34,745 bases of DNA from Fulvimarina pelagi HTCC2506 (GCF_000153705.1 NZ_DS022272.1:246350-281094); one strand, 5' to 3'. Shown: positions 1-8,917, numbered from the stretch's first letter. Notes: a model not told the origin generated them from the sequence alone. Program-made: numbers and translations.

Positions 1-7
1 GGCTCGT

Positions 8-116
8 CCGAGGATCCAGGAACCTCGGTGAGACATTGACCCAAAAGAACGGCATTCTCCGACCACAGCGGCCCGCGTCGCAGCCTGGATCCTCGGGACG
101 GAGCCCGAGGATGACG
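8..116. repeat. Palindromic intergenic repeat in the urtB leader
   Basis: Bases 89-97 (ATCCTCGGG) pair perfectly with 104-112 (CCCGAGGAT) around a 6-nt loop, and the unit 86-116 resembles a short palindromic repeat common between genes in Rhizobiales. A 13-nt inverted copy of one edge (CCGAGGATCCAGG, 8-20) matches CCTGGATCCTCGG at 84-96, so a longer hairpin enclosing about 63 nt is also possible. The right arm overlaps the preferred urtB start codon. Such hairpins between a binding-protein gene and its permease genes often lower downstream expression; that role is inferred here. Confidence 0.6.
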
Positions 117-1817
117 GTCTCTCTTGCCGCGTGTTCCTTCGCCTCTTTCCTGCGGACATTTGCTACCTTTTTCACCCTCCTGATCCTCAGTTTCACAACG
201 CTGCCCGCCACAGCTCAGGACGCCGCCGCACCGGCCGACGCGTCGGCGGTCGAAAGCGCCGAAGCCGCTACGCAGGACCCTGCCGCGATAGTTCAGTCCT
301 TCGGCGGCAAGCAGAGCTACGACGACACCGAAGAGGTGATTTCACGCCTCGCCGCCACCGGCGACCCGGCGGTCGCCCGCGCGCTCCGGGCTCTTCGCGA
401 AGGCGATCTCTACTGGCGGGAGAGCGACGAGGCCGTCTTCATCGCGGCGCGCGATGGCGACAACTACGCTCTCACCGATCCCTATACCGGCGAAGAGGCC
501 GGCACCGCTCCGCGCGGCGACATGTCGAAGGTCCGCGTCAAGAATTCCATCCGCAATGCCGTGACCGGCGCCCTCGGTTCGCTGACCCTGCGCTCGGACA
601 ATCCGGGCCAGCGCATGCGCGCGGCCAACACGCTTTTTGATGAAGCCAACCCGGACATGATCGAGCCGCTGGAAGCGGCGATCGAGGCGGAGGAGGACGC
701 CTCCATCCGGACCGCTATGGAACAGGCGCGCGCCGCCGCGATCCTGCAATCTGATCGGCCGGAAGAAGAAAAGGCCGAGGTCACGAGCGTCCTAGCCCAA
801 CGCGGCGACAGGCAGGCCCAGACCTATCTCAATGCTTTCGCCGCCTCCACAGAGGACGATGCGGCAAGGGTGGCGGCCACCTCAGCCGTCGCGCAGATCC
901 AGTCCAACATCAATTTCTGGAATCAGGCGCAGAACGTCTGGTACGGGCTCTCCCTCGGCTCGGTCCTGCTGCTCGCGGCGATCGGCCTTGCCATCACCTT
1001 CGGCGTGATGGGCGTCATCAACATGGCGCATGGCGAGATGGTGATGCTGGGCGCCTACACGACCTTCGTGGTGCAGGAGCTGATCCGCAACCATGCGCCG
1101 GAGCTCTTCGCCTGGTCGCTGGCGATCGCCCTGCCGCTCGCCTTTCTCGTCTCTGGCCTCGTCGGCCTTGGCATGGAGCGTGGGCTCATCCGCTTCCTCT
1201 ATGGACGTCCGCTCGAAACCCTGCTCGCGACCTTCGGCGTCTCGCTCATTCTCCAGCAGGCTGTTCGCACGATCTTCGGCCCGACCAATCGCGAGGTCGG
1301 CAATCCCGATTGGATGTCTGGCGCCTTCGAGGTCGGCTTGATGTCTGTCACCTGGAACCGGCTTTGGATCATCGTCTTCGCACTGGTTGTATTCGCCGGC
1401 CTGTTGCTCGTCCTCAACAAGACCGTGCTCGGCCTCCAGATGCGCGCGGTCACGCAAAACCGGCAAATGGCCTCCGCCATGGGCATCCGCACGCCCTGGG
1501 TCGATGCGATGACCTTCGCGCTCGGCTCCGGCATCGCAGGCATCGCGGGCGTCGCGTTGTCTCAGATCGACAACGTCTCGCCCAATCTCGGCCAAGGCTA
1601 CATCATCGACAGCTTCATGGTCGTCGTCTTTGGCGGGGTGGGCAATCTCTGGGGCACGCTCGTCGGCGCGATGAGCCTCGGCGTCATCAACAAGTTCCTC
1701 GAGCCCTATGCCGGCGCGGTTCTCGGCAAGATCGTCGTGCTCGTGATCATCATTCTCTTCATCCAAAAGCGGCCTCGCGGCCTGTTCGCGCAAAAGGGAC
1801 GCTTCGTCGACGCATGA
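111..1817 (+). CDS. urtB: Urea ABC transporter permease UrtB
   Basis: Inner-membrane permease of the branched-chain-amino-acid (HAAT) type, taking up urea with UrtC and the ATPases UrtD and UrtE. From ATG 111 the protein has 568 residues. A signal peptide-like start ending near ATAQ is followed by a hydrophilic region of about 230 residues, as in long proteobacterial UrtB. A permease domain then runs from about residue 270 to the end, including a GVMGVINMAHGEMVMLGAY segment and the conserved VFGGVGNLWGT segment near the C-terminus. A TTG at 36 gives a longer reading, but ATG 111 has GGAG at 100-103 and starts directly with the signal peptide. The stop overlaps urtC (ATGA). urtA, the binding protein, is expected just upstream. 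Confidence 0.92.
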   Translation: MTVSLAACSFASFLRTFATFFTLLILSFTTLPATAQDAAAPADASAVESAEAATQDPAAIVQSFGGKQSYDDTEEVISRLAATGDPAVARALRALREGDLYWRESDEAVFIAARDGDNYALTDPYTGEEAGTAPRGDMSKVRVKNSIRNAVTGALGSLTLRSDNPGQRMRAANTLFDEANPDMIEPLEAAIEAEEDASIRTAMEQARAAAILQSDRPEEEKAEVTSVLAQRGDRQAQTYLNAFAASTEDDAARVAATSAVAQIQSNINFWNQAQNVWYGLSLGSVLLLAAIGLAITFGVMGVINMAHGEMVMLGAYTTFVVQELIRNHAPELFAWSLAIALPLAFLVSGLVGLGMERGLIRFLYGRPLETLLATFGVSLILQQAVRTIFGPTNREVGNPDWMSGAFEVGLMSVTWNRLWIIVFALVVFAGLLLVLNKTVLGLQMRAVTQNRQMASAMGIRTPWVDAMTFALGSGIAGIAGVALSQIDNVSPNLGQGYIIDSFMVVVFGGVGNLWGTLVGAMSLGVINKFLEPYAGAVLGKIVVLVIIILFIQKRPRGLFAQKGRFVDA

Positions 1818-2968
1818 TTTTCGCCAAGTATCTCGGGCCGCGTGTCTGGTTTCTCGTCCTCCTGCTCGTCGCGGCCGCGATCCTCGTACCGATGGCAAGC
1901 CTCTGGCTGCCGCGCTCCCATCCGCTGCATGTACCGTCCTACGCGGTACCTCTGATCGGCAAGTATATCTGCTACGCGCTGCTCGCCCTCTCGCTCGATC
2001 TCGTCTGGGGCTATCTCGGCATCCTCTCGCTCGGCCACGGCGCCTTCTTCGCGCTCGGCGGCTATGCGATGGGCATGTATCTGATGCGCCAGATCGGCTC
2101 GCGCGGGGTGTACGGCGATCCGGTCCTGCCGGACTTCATGGTGTTCCTGAACTGGCAGGAACTTCCCTGGTACTGGTCCGGCTTCGACCAGTTCTGGTTC
2201 GCGGCGCTGATGGTGATGGTCGCGCCGGGTCTCCTCGCCTTCGTCTTCGGCTTCTTTGCCTTCCGCAGTCGAGTCACCGGCGTCTATCTCTCGATCATCA
2301 CACAGGCGATGACCTACGCGCTGCTGCTCGCCTTCTTCCGGAACGATATGGGCTTCGGCGGCAACAACGGGCTGACCGACTTCAAGGACATTCTCGGCTT
2401 TTCGATCCAGGCGCCGGAGACCCGGGCATCGCTGTTCGCCGCAAGCTGTATCGCGTTGGCCATCGGCGTTCTCATCGTTGGTGCGATCACCCGGTCGAAG
2501 CTCGGTAATCTGATGATCGCTGTGCGCGACGCCGAGAGCCGCACGCGCTTCATCGGCTGGCGGCCCGAATACGTCAAACTCTTCGCCTTCACCGTCTCCG
2601 CCGTGATGGCGGGCATCGCCGGCGCCCTTTATGTGCCGCAGGTCGGCATCATCAATCCGGGCGAGTTCGATCCGGTCAATTCGATCGAGGTCGTCGTCTG
2701 GGCGGCCGTCGGTGGGCGGGGCACGCTGATCGGCCCCGTGCTCGGCGCGCTTCTCGTCAATTACGGCAAGACGGTCTTTACGTCGATCGCGCCTCAGTAC
2801 TGGCTCTTCGTTCTCGGCGGGCTCTTCGTCTTCGTCACGATCTTCCTGCCGCGCGGGATCGTCGGCACGTTCGACCACGGCTGGGATGCCTGGAAGGCGC
2901 GCCGCGCCTCGAAGGAACGCGAAATGGGCGAGGGGGCGGCCGAGCCCGCGCCGGGCCCGGCGGAATGA
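1814..2968 (+). CDS. urtC: Urea ABC transporter permease UrtC
   Basis: Second membrane permease of the urea importer, 384 residues. It has an N-terminal membrane segment, the motif LDLVWGYLGILSLGHGAFFALGGY near residues 60-80 and the UrtC-typical FFRNDMGFGGNNGLTDFK segment. A VGGRGTLIGPVLGA segment sits near the C-terminus, followed by a hydrophilic tail rich in A, P and E. The start ATG 1814 overlaps the urtB stop by four bases, implying translational coupling. An open reading frame extends far upstream in this frame, but that part is the shadow of urtB. Its own stop overlaps urtD. Confidence 0.93.
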   Translation: MIFAKYLGPRVWFLVLLLVAAAILVPMASLWLPRSHPLHVPSYAVPLIGKYICYALLALSLDLVWGYLGILSLGHGAFFALGGYAMGMYLMRQIGSRGVYGDPVLPDFMVFLNWQELPWYWSGFDQFWFAALMVMVAPGLLAFVFGFFAFRSRVTGVYLSIITQAMTYALLLAFFRNDMGFGGNNGLTDFKDILGFSIQAPETRASLFAASCIALAIGVLIVGAITRSKLGNLMIAVRDAESRTRFIGWRPEYVKLFAFTVSAVMAGIAGALYVPQVGIINPGEFDPVNSIEVVVWAAVGGRGTLIGPVLGALLVNYGKTVFTSIAPQYWLFVLGGLFVFVTIFLPRGIVGTFDHGWDAWKARRASKEREMGEGAAEPAPGPAE

Positions 2969-4041
2969 CCATGACCGACCATTTCACAACGCGCCGGGAA
3001 GCGGCCGAACAGACGAAAGTCCTGGAAGAGCCCCAGGGGCAGGGCGATACGAGCACGGCTCGTGAAGAGTTAGGCGGGGGCCTGAGCGCACCGCCGGCGA
3101 ACCGGACGGTTGCGGACGAGGGGCCGATGGCCGCGCCGAAATCCGGGTCGTCGGCGGACGCGGCTCTTTGTGATTCAGCGCCTCCAAGCGAAGAGCCTGA
3201 CGCCGAAGCGACGACCGTCGAAGAGCCGGTCGTCTCGCCGCACCCCTACGCCACGCAGCTTCGCAACGAACGCATCGCGAAGGAAAAGCGCCTCGGCGCC
3301 CGCCGCGAAACGCTTCTCTATCTCGACGGCGTCAACAAAACCTTCGACGGCTTCAAGGCGATCAACAACCTCTCGCTGGTCGTCCAGCGCGGCGAGATGC
3401 GCGCCATCATCGGCCCGAACGGCGCCGGCAAGACGACGATGATGGACATCATTACCGGCAAGACGAAGCCCGACAGCGGTGACGTCTTCTTCGCCGGCGA
3501 CGTCGACCTAACGAAATACGACGAAGCGGCGATCGCCTCCATGGGCATTGGCCGCAAGTTCCAGAAGCCGACCGTCTTCGAAGGCCTGACGATCGAGGAC
3601 AATCTCCGGCTTTCGATGGAAGGCTCGCGTTCGGTGCTCGAAACGCTGTTCCACCGAAAAAGCGGCAAGGAAAACGACCTTGTCGAGGACATCCTCGAAG
3701 AGACTCGGCTCGGCGAGCGGCGTCACGCCAAGGCCGCCGATCTTTCTCATGGCCAGAAACAGTGGCTCGAAATCGGCATGCTGCTTGCCCAAGACCCCGA
3801 ACTCCTCCTCGTCGACGAGCCGGTCGCCGGCATGACTGACGCCGAAACGGAAGAGACCGCACGCCTCCTACGAAAGATATCCGAAACGCGCTCGGTGGTC
3901 GTCGTCGAGCACGACATGCACTTCGTGCGCATGCTCGACGTCAAAGTGACCTGCCTGCACGAGGGCACCGTGCTTTCCGAAGGTTCGCTGGACCATGTCT
4001 CCAGCGACGAGCGGGTGATCGAGGTTTATCTCGGCCGATGA
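2965..4041 (+). CDS. urtD: Urea ABC transporter ATPase UrtD with long N-terminal extension
   Basis: One of the two cytoplasmic ATPases driving UrtBC. Walker A GPNGAGKTT lies at about residues 150-158, a Q-loop near 200, the signature as LSHGQ at 260-264, Walker B LLLVDEP at 280-286 and the H-loop VVEHD near 314. The ABC domain starts only near residue 115. The first 110 residues are hydrophilic and low complexity, rich in E, A, P and S. UrtD proteins are usually about 250 residues, so this 358-residue form is long. ATG 2965 overlaps the urtC stop (ATGA) and is the natural coupled start; ATG 3127 (Met-55) is an internal alternative. The extension has no domain I recognise. Confidence 0.92.
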   Translation: MTMTDHFTTRREAAEQTKVLEEPQGQGDTSTAREELGGGLSAPPANRTVADEGPMAAPKSGSSADAALCDSAPPSEEPDAEATTVEEPVVSPHPYATQLRNERIAKEKRLGARRETLLYLDGVNKTFDGFKAINNLSLVVQRGEMRAIIGPNGAGKTTMMDIITGKTKPDSGDVFFAGDVDLTKYDEAAIASMGIGRKFQKPTVFEGLTIEDNLRLSMEGSRSVLETLFHRKSGKENDLVEDILEETRLGERRHAKAADLSHGQKQWLEIGMLLAQDPELLLVDEPVAGMTDAETEETARLLRKISETRSVVVVEHDMHFVRMLDVKVTCLHEGTVLSEGSLDHVSSDERVIEVYLGR

Positions 4042-4060
4042 CACTTAGGACCACGCAGTC

Positions 4061-4753
4061 ATGCTGACCGTCTCCAATGTCGATCTTTACTACGGCGCCG
4101 CGCAGGCATTGCGGAACGTCTCGCTCGAAGCGAAGACCGGCAAGATCACCTGCGTCCTCGGGCGCAACGGCGTCGGCAAGACCTCGCTTCTTCGCGCGGT
4201 CATTGGCCAGCAGCCGATCCGTCGCGGCGAGATCGTTTTCGGCGATGAGACGCTCGGGAAGTCGGCGCCCTATTCCCGCATCCGCAAAGGCATCGGCTTC
4301 GTGCCGCAGGGGCGGGAGATCTTTCCGCTTCTCACGGTCCGCGAGAACCTTCAAACGGGCTTTGCACCGCTGAAGACCGACAAGACCGTGCCGGACCACG
4401 TGTTCGAGCTGTTTCCCGTCCTGAAGGACATGCTCTCGCGCCGCGGCGGCGATCTCTCGGGCGGACAGCAGCAGCAGCTTGCGATCGGCCGTGCCCTCGT
4501 CACGCGGCCCAAGCTGCTGGTGCTCGATGAGCCCACCGAGGGCATCCAGCCCTCTATCATCAAGGATATCGGCCGGGCGATCCGCTTCCTGCGCGACGAG
4601 TTCGGCATGACGATCCTGCTCGTCGAGCAGTATCTCGATTTCTGCCGTGAACTCGCCGACGAGATCGCGATCCTCGATCGCGGTGAGGTCGTCCATCGCG
4701 GCGTCGCGAGCGATCTCGACCGGGAGGATGTGCGCCGTCACCTGACGGTGTGA
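4061..4753 (+). CDS. urtE: Urea ABC transporter ATPase UrtE
   Basis: Second ATPase of the urea importer, 230 residues, the normal length for UrtE/LivF. Walker A is GRNGVGKTS (34-42), the signature LSGGQ (132-136), Walker B LLVLDEP (152-158) and the switch region LLVEQYLDF. PTEGIQPSIIKDIG after Walker B is typical of UrtE. It lies 19 bp after urtD and ends the operon; the next gene is convergent. No urease genes follow within the window, so any hydrolysis of urea must be encoded elsewhere. Confidence 0.93.
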   Translation: MLTVSNVDLYYGAAQALRNVSLEAKTGKITCVLGRNGVGKTSLLRAVIGQQPIRRGEIVFGDETLGKSAPYSRIRKGIGFVPQGREIFPLLTVRENLQTGFAPLKTDKTVPDHVFELFPVLKDMLSRRGGDLSGGQQQQLAIGRALVTRPKLLVLDEPTEGIQPSIIKDIGRAIRFLRDEFGMTILLVEQYLDFCRELADEIAILDRGEVVHRGVASDLDREDVRRHLTV

Positions 4754-4798
4754 GGCACAGCGTATCGCGAAGGCGAGGCTGAAGCCGGGCAGGGCGGC

Positions 4799-6250
4799 CT
4801 AATCCTTCACCCGGTTCCAGAAGCCCCGCTTTCGCCCATGCCCCTGCCGAAGCCGCGCCGCATAGGCGGCGTGGTCTTCCATGAAGCCGAACTCCGCGAT
4901 CTCCGCCGCCAGCCTTTCGCATTCGCCGAGATGCCGGGCCGCATGCTTGTAGCGGCTCGACTTGCCCTCATCGAGCGTGAAGTCGATCATCGCCCGCAAC
5001 AGCCGCGTCGATGCCAGCGGATGAGACGGTGCCAACCGCTCGCTTGCCGGCGTCAGCAGATAATAGAGATCGCCGTTCCAGGCCCGCTCGGGATCGACAA
5101 CGAGATCGGCGGCCCGCTTCAGGTCCGGCCATTCGACGAAGAACCCCAGCGCGTCGTGCGGGTCTTCCCGCTCCCCAACCGACGCCAGCACCTTCGCCTC
5201 GGTCTCGACATCCTCGAAATCCGGCAGCCGCGCGATATACGCTTTGAGCATCGGGACATCGAGGCGCTTCTCGAAGCAGAGCCAGCGAAAGGCCTGGGCT
5301 TCGTCCGACCGACCGGACGCCTCCAGCGCCGCGACATAGGCGGCCTCCCATTCCGGCTCGATGAAATCGGTGACGATCTCCTCCGGCGTTTCCAGGACGG
5401 CGACGAGCGCCTCCAGCGCTTCTTTTGGCCGTCCCGCCGCGGAAAGCCGGGCCGCGATCTCGGCGGCGACGCTCGGCACCCTGCGCTCCATCTCCGAATG
5501 ATGCGCGACGAAGTCGTTGACGTCGCCTTTGGCATCGGCGATGGCGCGCAGCGCCGTATCGCTGCGATGGCGCTTGCTGAAGGATTGGAACTCGTCCTCG
5601 TACATCGGCCCGTCCAGCGAATAGGCGACGATCCGGCGATCCTCGTCGGGCTCGCGGTCCACCGGCTCGTTCGCCCAGTCGATAATTTTCGACTTGAGCG
5701 CTGCCTGGCCCTTAGAACCGAGCACCGGCGCGAGCTTTTCGATGAGGTCGTCGAACTGGCCGTGCTCGTTCTCGGTGAGCGCCGCGAAAACCTGCCCGGC
5801 AAGCGCGTCAGGTGGCGGTCCGAGACGCGCCGCGAGGGTTACCAAATCGTCGACCGCCTTGCCGAATTCGGCCATCACGGTGCCAGAGCCATCCTCCGTG
5901 CGCTCGAAGATGCCGTTCGCCAGAGCCAGATAGCGCCACAGAAGATCGAGGGCTTCGGCCGGATCGCTTGCGCCAAGCTTGTCGACGATGGCGTGCCGCT
6001 GGCCTTCAAGATCCTTCACGAGGTTCTTTCGCTTGCGCCAGCCGACCCGCGACTTCGCATTCGCAATCGCCGTCAAACGCTTGCGGATCTCGTGCGCGGC
6101 ACTCTGCGGGCTGGCCTCGTGGGCGAGTTCCAGCCGCAAACGCCGCTTGGCGTTCGCATCGCCCGTCGAGATCTCGATCAGCAGCGCCGCCAGACGCACC
6201 GCGCCGAGCGCTTCCAGATTGGCCGCGTTGAGCGTTGTGCGCGATGCCAT
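4799..6250 (-). CDS. DUF6880-type hypothetical protein
   Basis: About 483 residues, soluble and mostly helical, rich in A, E, R and D. It resembles the Rhizobiales DUF6880 family, whose function is unknown. The N-terminus (MASRTTLNAANLEALGA) and the section with RRIVAYSLDGPMYEDEFQSF near the middle are its most recognisable parts. No catalytic motif, signal peptide or membrane segment is visible. ATG 6250 is preferred over an in-frame start at 6277 because a purine-rich GGGGAAGAG precedes it and the protein then begins with the family-like N-terminus. It is convergent with urtE, 45 bp away, and probably monocistronic. The overlapping 562-codon plus-strand reading is a GC-rich shadow. Confidence 0.75.
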   Translation of the reverse strand: MASRTTLNAANLEALGAVRLAALLIEISTGDANAKRRLRLELAHEASPQSAAHEIRKRLTAIANAKSRVGWRKRKNLVKDLEGQRHAIVDKLGASDPAEALDLLWRYLALANGIFERTEDGSGTVMAEFGKAVDDLVTLAARLGPPPDALAGQVFAALTENEHGQFDDLIEKLAPVLGSKGQAALKSKIIDWANEPVDREPDEDRRIVAYSLDGPMYEDEFQSFSKRHRSDTALRAIADAKGDVNDFVAHHSEMERRVPSVAAEIAARLSAAGRPKEALEALVAVLETPEEIVTDFIEPEWEAAYVAALEASGRSDEAQAFRWLCFEKRLDVPMLKAYIARLPDFEDVETEAKVLASVGEREDPHDALGFFVEWPDLKRAADLVVDPERAWNGDLYYLLTPASERLAPSHPLASTRLLRAMIDFTLDEGKSSRYKHAARHLGECERLAAEIAEFGFMEDHAAYAARLRQGHGRKRGFWNRVKD

Positions 6251-6413
6251 CAGCCTGCTCTTCCCCCATTCCCTCACAATCTGAAAAGAACACCGCGTTC
6301 AGCGCTCTTCGGCCACTCGACCGAGGTGGATGGTACCGCAGCGAACGACAAGCCCTCGAGTCCGCCGCGTTGGGGTTGCGTCGGATCCCGTTCAGCGCTT
6401 ATGAGGGAGCCCC

Positions 6414-6503
6414 GGAGAGGTGGCCGAGTGGTCGAAGGCGCTCCCCTGCTAAGGGAGTATACCGGAAACGGTATCGAGGGTTCGAATCCCTTCCTCTCCG
6501 CCA
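6414..6503 (+). tRNA. tRNA-Ser (anticodon GCT)
   Basis: A full class II tRNA cloverleaf can be drawn. The acceptor stem GGAGAGG (6414-6420) pairs with CCTCTCC (6493-6499), followed by discriminator G 6500 and an encoded CCA (6501-6503). The anticodon stem CTCCC/GGGAG (6441-6445/6453-6457) encloses CTGCTAA, giving anticodon GCT at 6448-6450. A long variable arm (TACCG..CGGTA) and a T-arm with TTCGAAT are present. It decodes AGC and AGU serine codons. Its 3' end is a likely integration site, given the recombinase gene just downstream. Confidence 0.96.
6478..6503 (+). other. Probable attachment site (tRNA-Ser 3' end)
   Basis: Tyrosine recombinases of integrative elements commonly use the T-arm and acceptor 3' half of tRNA genes as attachment site. 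Here a recombinase gene begins 82 bp downstream, reading away from the tRNA. I looked for a second copy of this 3' end elsewhere in the window and saw none, so the opposite end is either outside or lost. The assignment is inferred from position. Confidence 0.5.
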
Positions 6504-6508
6504 CGACA

Positions 6509-6524
6509 AGGCCTCGAAAGGCCT
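6509..6524 (+). terminator. Small hairpin after tRNA-Ser
   Basis: AGGCCT (6509-6514) and AGGCCT (6519-6524) are self-complementary and form a 6-bp stem with loop CGAA directly after the tRNA. No T-run follows, so it is a weak terminator candidate or a 3'-processing structure. Confidence 0.3.
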
Positions 6525-6585
6525 GATCCTAAATCATTGATGCGATTAGAGAAATTTCTCCGATCCCATTGCGAGGGATCGAGTC

Positions 6586-8329
6586 GTGGTCAATGTTCCA
6601 ACCGATGTTCCAGGCGGATCGGAACCGAAGCCGAGAACGCGACGTCCGCGTCACATGACGCGCTCGGGTTCCGGGTGGCGCTTCGCGATGCGCTTGCCCC
6701 GGCAGTTCCATGCTATTCTCAGCCATGATTCGACGGCCCGATCTTGCCCTGAATTCGTTCGCGCAAGCTTCGGACCGATGACGGTTCGCGATGCCTGCCT
6801 GATCGGCGAGTAGGCGGCCGCTCAGTTCCGAGTGATCTGCGCAGAGGGCTCGAGGAAGTTGGCGGCGATGGACGAAAGACACGAAGTGGGAAGCAGCAGC
6901 CTTGGCGGGTCGACCTACGCCCACTTGTCCGTCGAAAAGCGCGCCGTCGTCGACGAGGTCATCGCCGCTGCGAACACAATGCTCGACAGCCTGAAGAGCG
7001 GCCGCTTCGCCGGTCGCCCTCCTCATCTTGTCCTGATGCCCTTTCTGGACCAGTTGCGCGCGTTCGAGGCGACAGCGCGCTCGCAGCCCGAGCTGGCGCA
7101 CGTGCTTGAAAACCCTGCGCGTGAGACGGTCAGGTCGATGCTGACCAGCTTCGGGCGTGATGCAGAGTGCCTTGACGGGGTCGAGACCGTTCTCGATGTC
7201 GAAGCCGATCGCTCTCAGTCGATGACGGTCAAGACGAAGGGCATCGAATTTTCGAAAGCGAGCGAGGTCTACATTAAAGAAGTGAGAGAGCGTCATTCTA
7301 TGTCGGAGAAGGATGTTCTCCGCTACGAGAAGATGCTCGCACTGTTTCAACAGGTCCTTGGTGACCGACCGGTTCTCTCGTATGATCTGGACGATCTGAG
7401 AAAGTATCATTCCGTCCTTCGCAAGCTGCCTGCTCGTTTTGCGGCGAAAGATATCCGGGTCAGCCAGAACGGCGTCCTGCTCGAGCCACTCGCTGCCGAT
7501 CCCTCGAAGGCGCTCGCGGTCGCTACAGTCGCCTCTTATCTGGCTCCGGTTCACGCCGTGTTCACGCGCATCTGTGACGACGCAAATGTCCGCAATCCAT
7601 TTGATAGTCTGAAGATTGCGAAGCCGAAAAAAGAACGGCCCGTCGCGATCGCGACCCTTGCCGCTTGGCATCGTCGAACGCGCGATCCAGGAGGGGCAGC
7701 GGGAAGGTTCTCTGGCCGCGATGCTTCTTCCGGTCGTCGGGCTTCTGACCGCTCGTCGCATCGGACTGCTAACGTTTTTGAACCATGATTGGCTTGAGAA
7801 GATCGGCGATCAGTATCTCGTCAGGCCCACCGAGACGGTCGTTCTTCCTGGCCGGACGGCCCGCACACCGATCAAGACGGACGAGTCCATGGTCCCGTTC
7901 GTTCTTCACGAGGAGTTGGTGCGTATCGGCGTCGTCGACCTGATGCAGGATCGGAAGTTTCTCTTTCTCGAATCGATGTCGACGGGAGATCCGGCCGCAG
8001 CCCTCTCCAAGCGCGCCAACTAACTTCTCGCGAAGGCGGGCGCGAAAGGGCGCCGTCATGGACAGACGTTTCACGCGATCCGGGCCCGGGGCATCACTCA
8101 TTTTCGGACACACGTTCCGCAGGCTGTTCGGCTTCAGGCCGGTCATGCTGCCTCTGATGAGCATGAGTCCTACGATTGGGCCGAGATCGAACCCGAACTG
8201 GTGCCCCTCGTCGCGACGGTTCCGTTGCCCGAAGGTCTCGATCTCTCACCCCCGGCCGGCGCTGACTTCGCACGTGCCATTGCACTCGAGGAACGGTTGG
8301 CTCGCGCTCGCGCGAAAAGAGAATCCTGA
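6586..8329 (+). pseudogene. Tyrosine recombinase/integrase, inactivated
   Basis: Site-specific integrase of an element inserted at tRNA-Ser. It starts at GTG 6586 (GAGGGA at 6573-6578). The N-terminal DNA-binding part includes GSGWRFAMRLPRQF, and reading continues in frame through a TAG at 6811-6813. The core-binding domain follows to about 7650, where a 1-nt frameshift changes to the frame used until the end. LLTARRIGLL near 7745 is the first catalytic Arg box. A TAA at 8021-8023 interrupts KRAN*LLAKAGAKG, where AAA to TAA would explain it. Beyond it, FHAIRARGITHF carries the HxxR box, and AGHAASDEHESYDW the last His and the Tyr nucleophile. All catalytic residues are therefore recognisable, but three lesions prevent a full product. 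Confidence 0.85.
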
Positions 8330-8479
8330 GTTGCCGAGAAGAAAATCAACGCTGGTAGATCGACGAGAAGCCCAAAGGCGATCTCGTCACCGAGCAGCGA
8401 TGCGACCGAAGTATGATGCAGGTTTCCGTCTGTCCGTTGTTGTACGACCGAAGCCCGCCACCAGCCGTGCGAAAAGCGG

Positions 8480-8821
8480 CTAGATCCATGGCTCGGAGTA
8501 AGCTTGGGCTAAGAGGCTATTGATCTCGCGGAACGCCGCGCTTCCCTCTCCCATGTTGAAAAGGACGTTGGCTCTCGACCCCGCAGCTCCGGCCGCTTTG
8601 GCGCGCGTTGGGTCAGTGAAGACGGCCTGATTCAGATGCGCGAGGGCGTGCTTCCACTCGCCATGGCGCACGTAGAATTGGGCCAAGGCATTGTGGGCTT
8701 CAGGAAGATGCGGGCTCAGCCGCAAGGCTTCGCGGTAGTGCTCGACTGCCCCCTCGGTCCGACTATAGGTCGGGTCAGCTCCGTAAGGCCTCCGCACCAG
8801 AATCTGCTCAAGCTTGCATCA
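8480..8821 (-). pseudogene. TPR-protein fragment
   Basis: An open reading of just over 100 codons with two tetratricopeptide-like repeats (EGAVEHYREALRLSPHLPEA and EWKHALAHLNQAVFTDPTRA). No ATG is present; a GTG at 8797 is the only plausible start and a stop lies just upstream at 8819-8821. There is no convincing ribosome site. It is most likely the leftover of a larger TPR protein in this decaying region. It lies between the dead integrase and the glucan operon. The 150 bases before it (8330-8479) show nothing recognisable. Confidence 0.4.
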
Positions 8822-8900
8822 GCCTCAAGAATTGGCTAATTATGATGCGCCGCGTTAGGGAGCGCGGCTTCGGAATAATATCGATTCGCATGCGCATAGG

Positions 8901-8917
8901 GCGGTCCAGATGACCGC
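8901..8917. promoter_or_regulatory. Inverted repeat upstream of the glucan operon
   Basis: GCGGTC (8901-8906) and GACCGC (8912-8917) form a perfect inverted repeat with a 5-nt spacer, 39 bp upstream of the HlyD-like start codon. An 8-bp palindrome ATGCGCAT (8890-8897) lies just before it. Either could be an operator for the exopolysaccharide operon or a leader hairpin. No known regulator site is matched. Confidence 0.35.

Noticed and set aside
1706-2878. 390-codon minus-strand reading over urtC
   Set aside because: Its composition (D, E, R, A, H rich) is typical of the antisense of membrane protein codons; urtC on the plus strand is unmistakable.
6478-6503. A second attachment site within the window
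   Set aside because: I looked for another copy of the tRNA 3' end near the IS remnants and at the right side and saw no convincing match.
4838-6526. 562-codon plus-strand reading over the DUF6880 gene
   Set aside because: It is antisense to a well-formed gene, runs into the tRNA, is Arg- and Leu-rich without domain structure and has no ribosome site. It is a high-GC shadow.
6529-7761. 410-codon minus-strand reading over the integrase
   Set aside because: The plus strand carries consistent recombinase motifs; the minus reading has no recognisable family.
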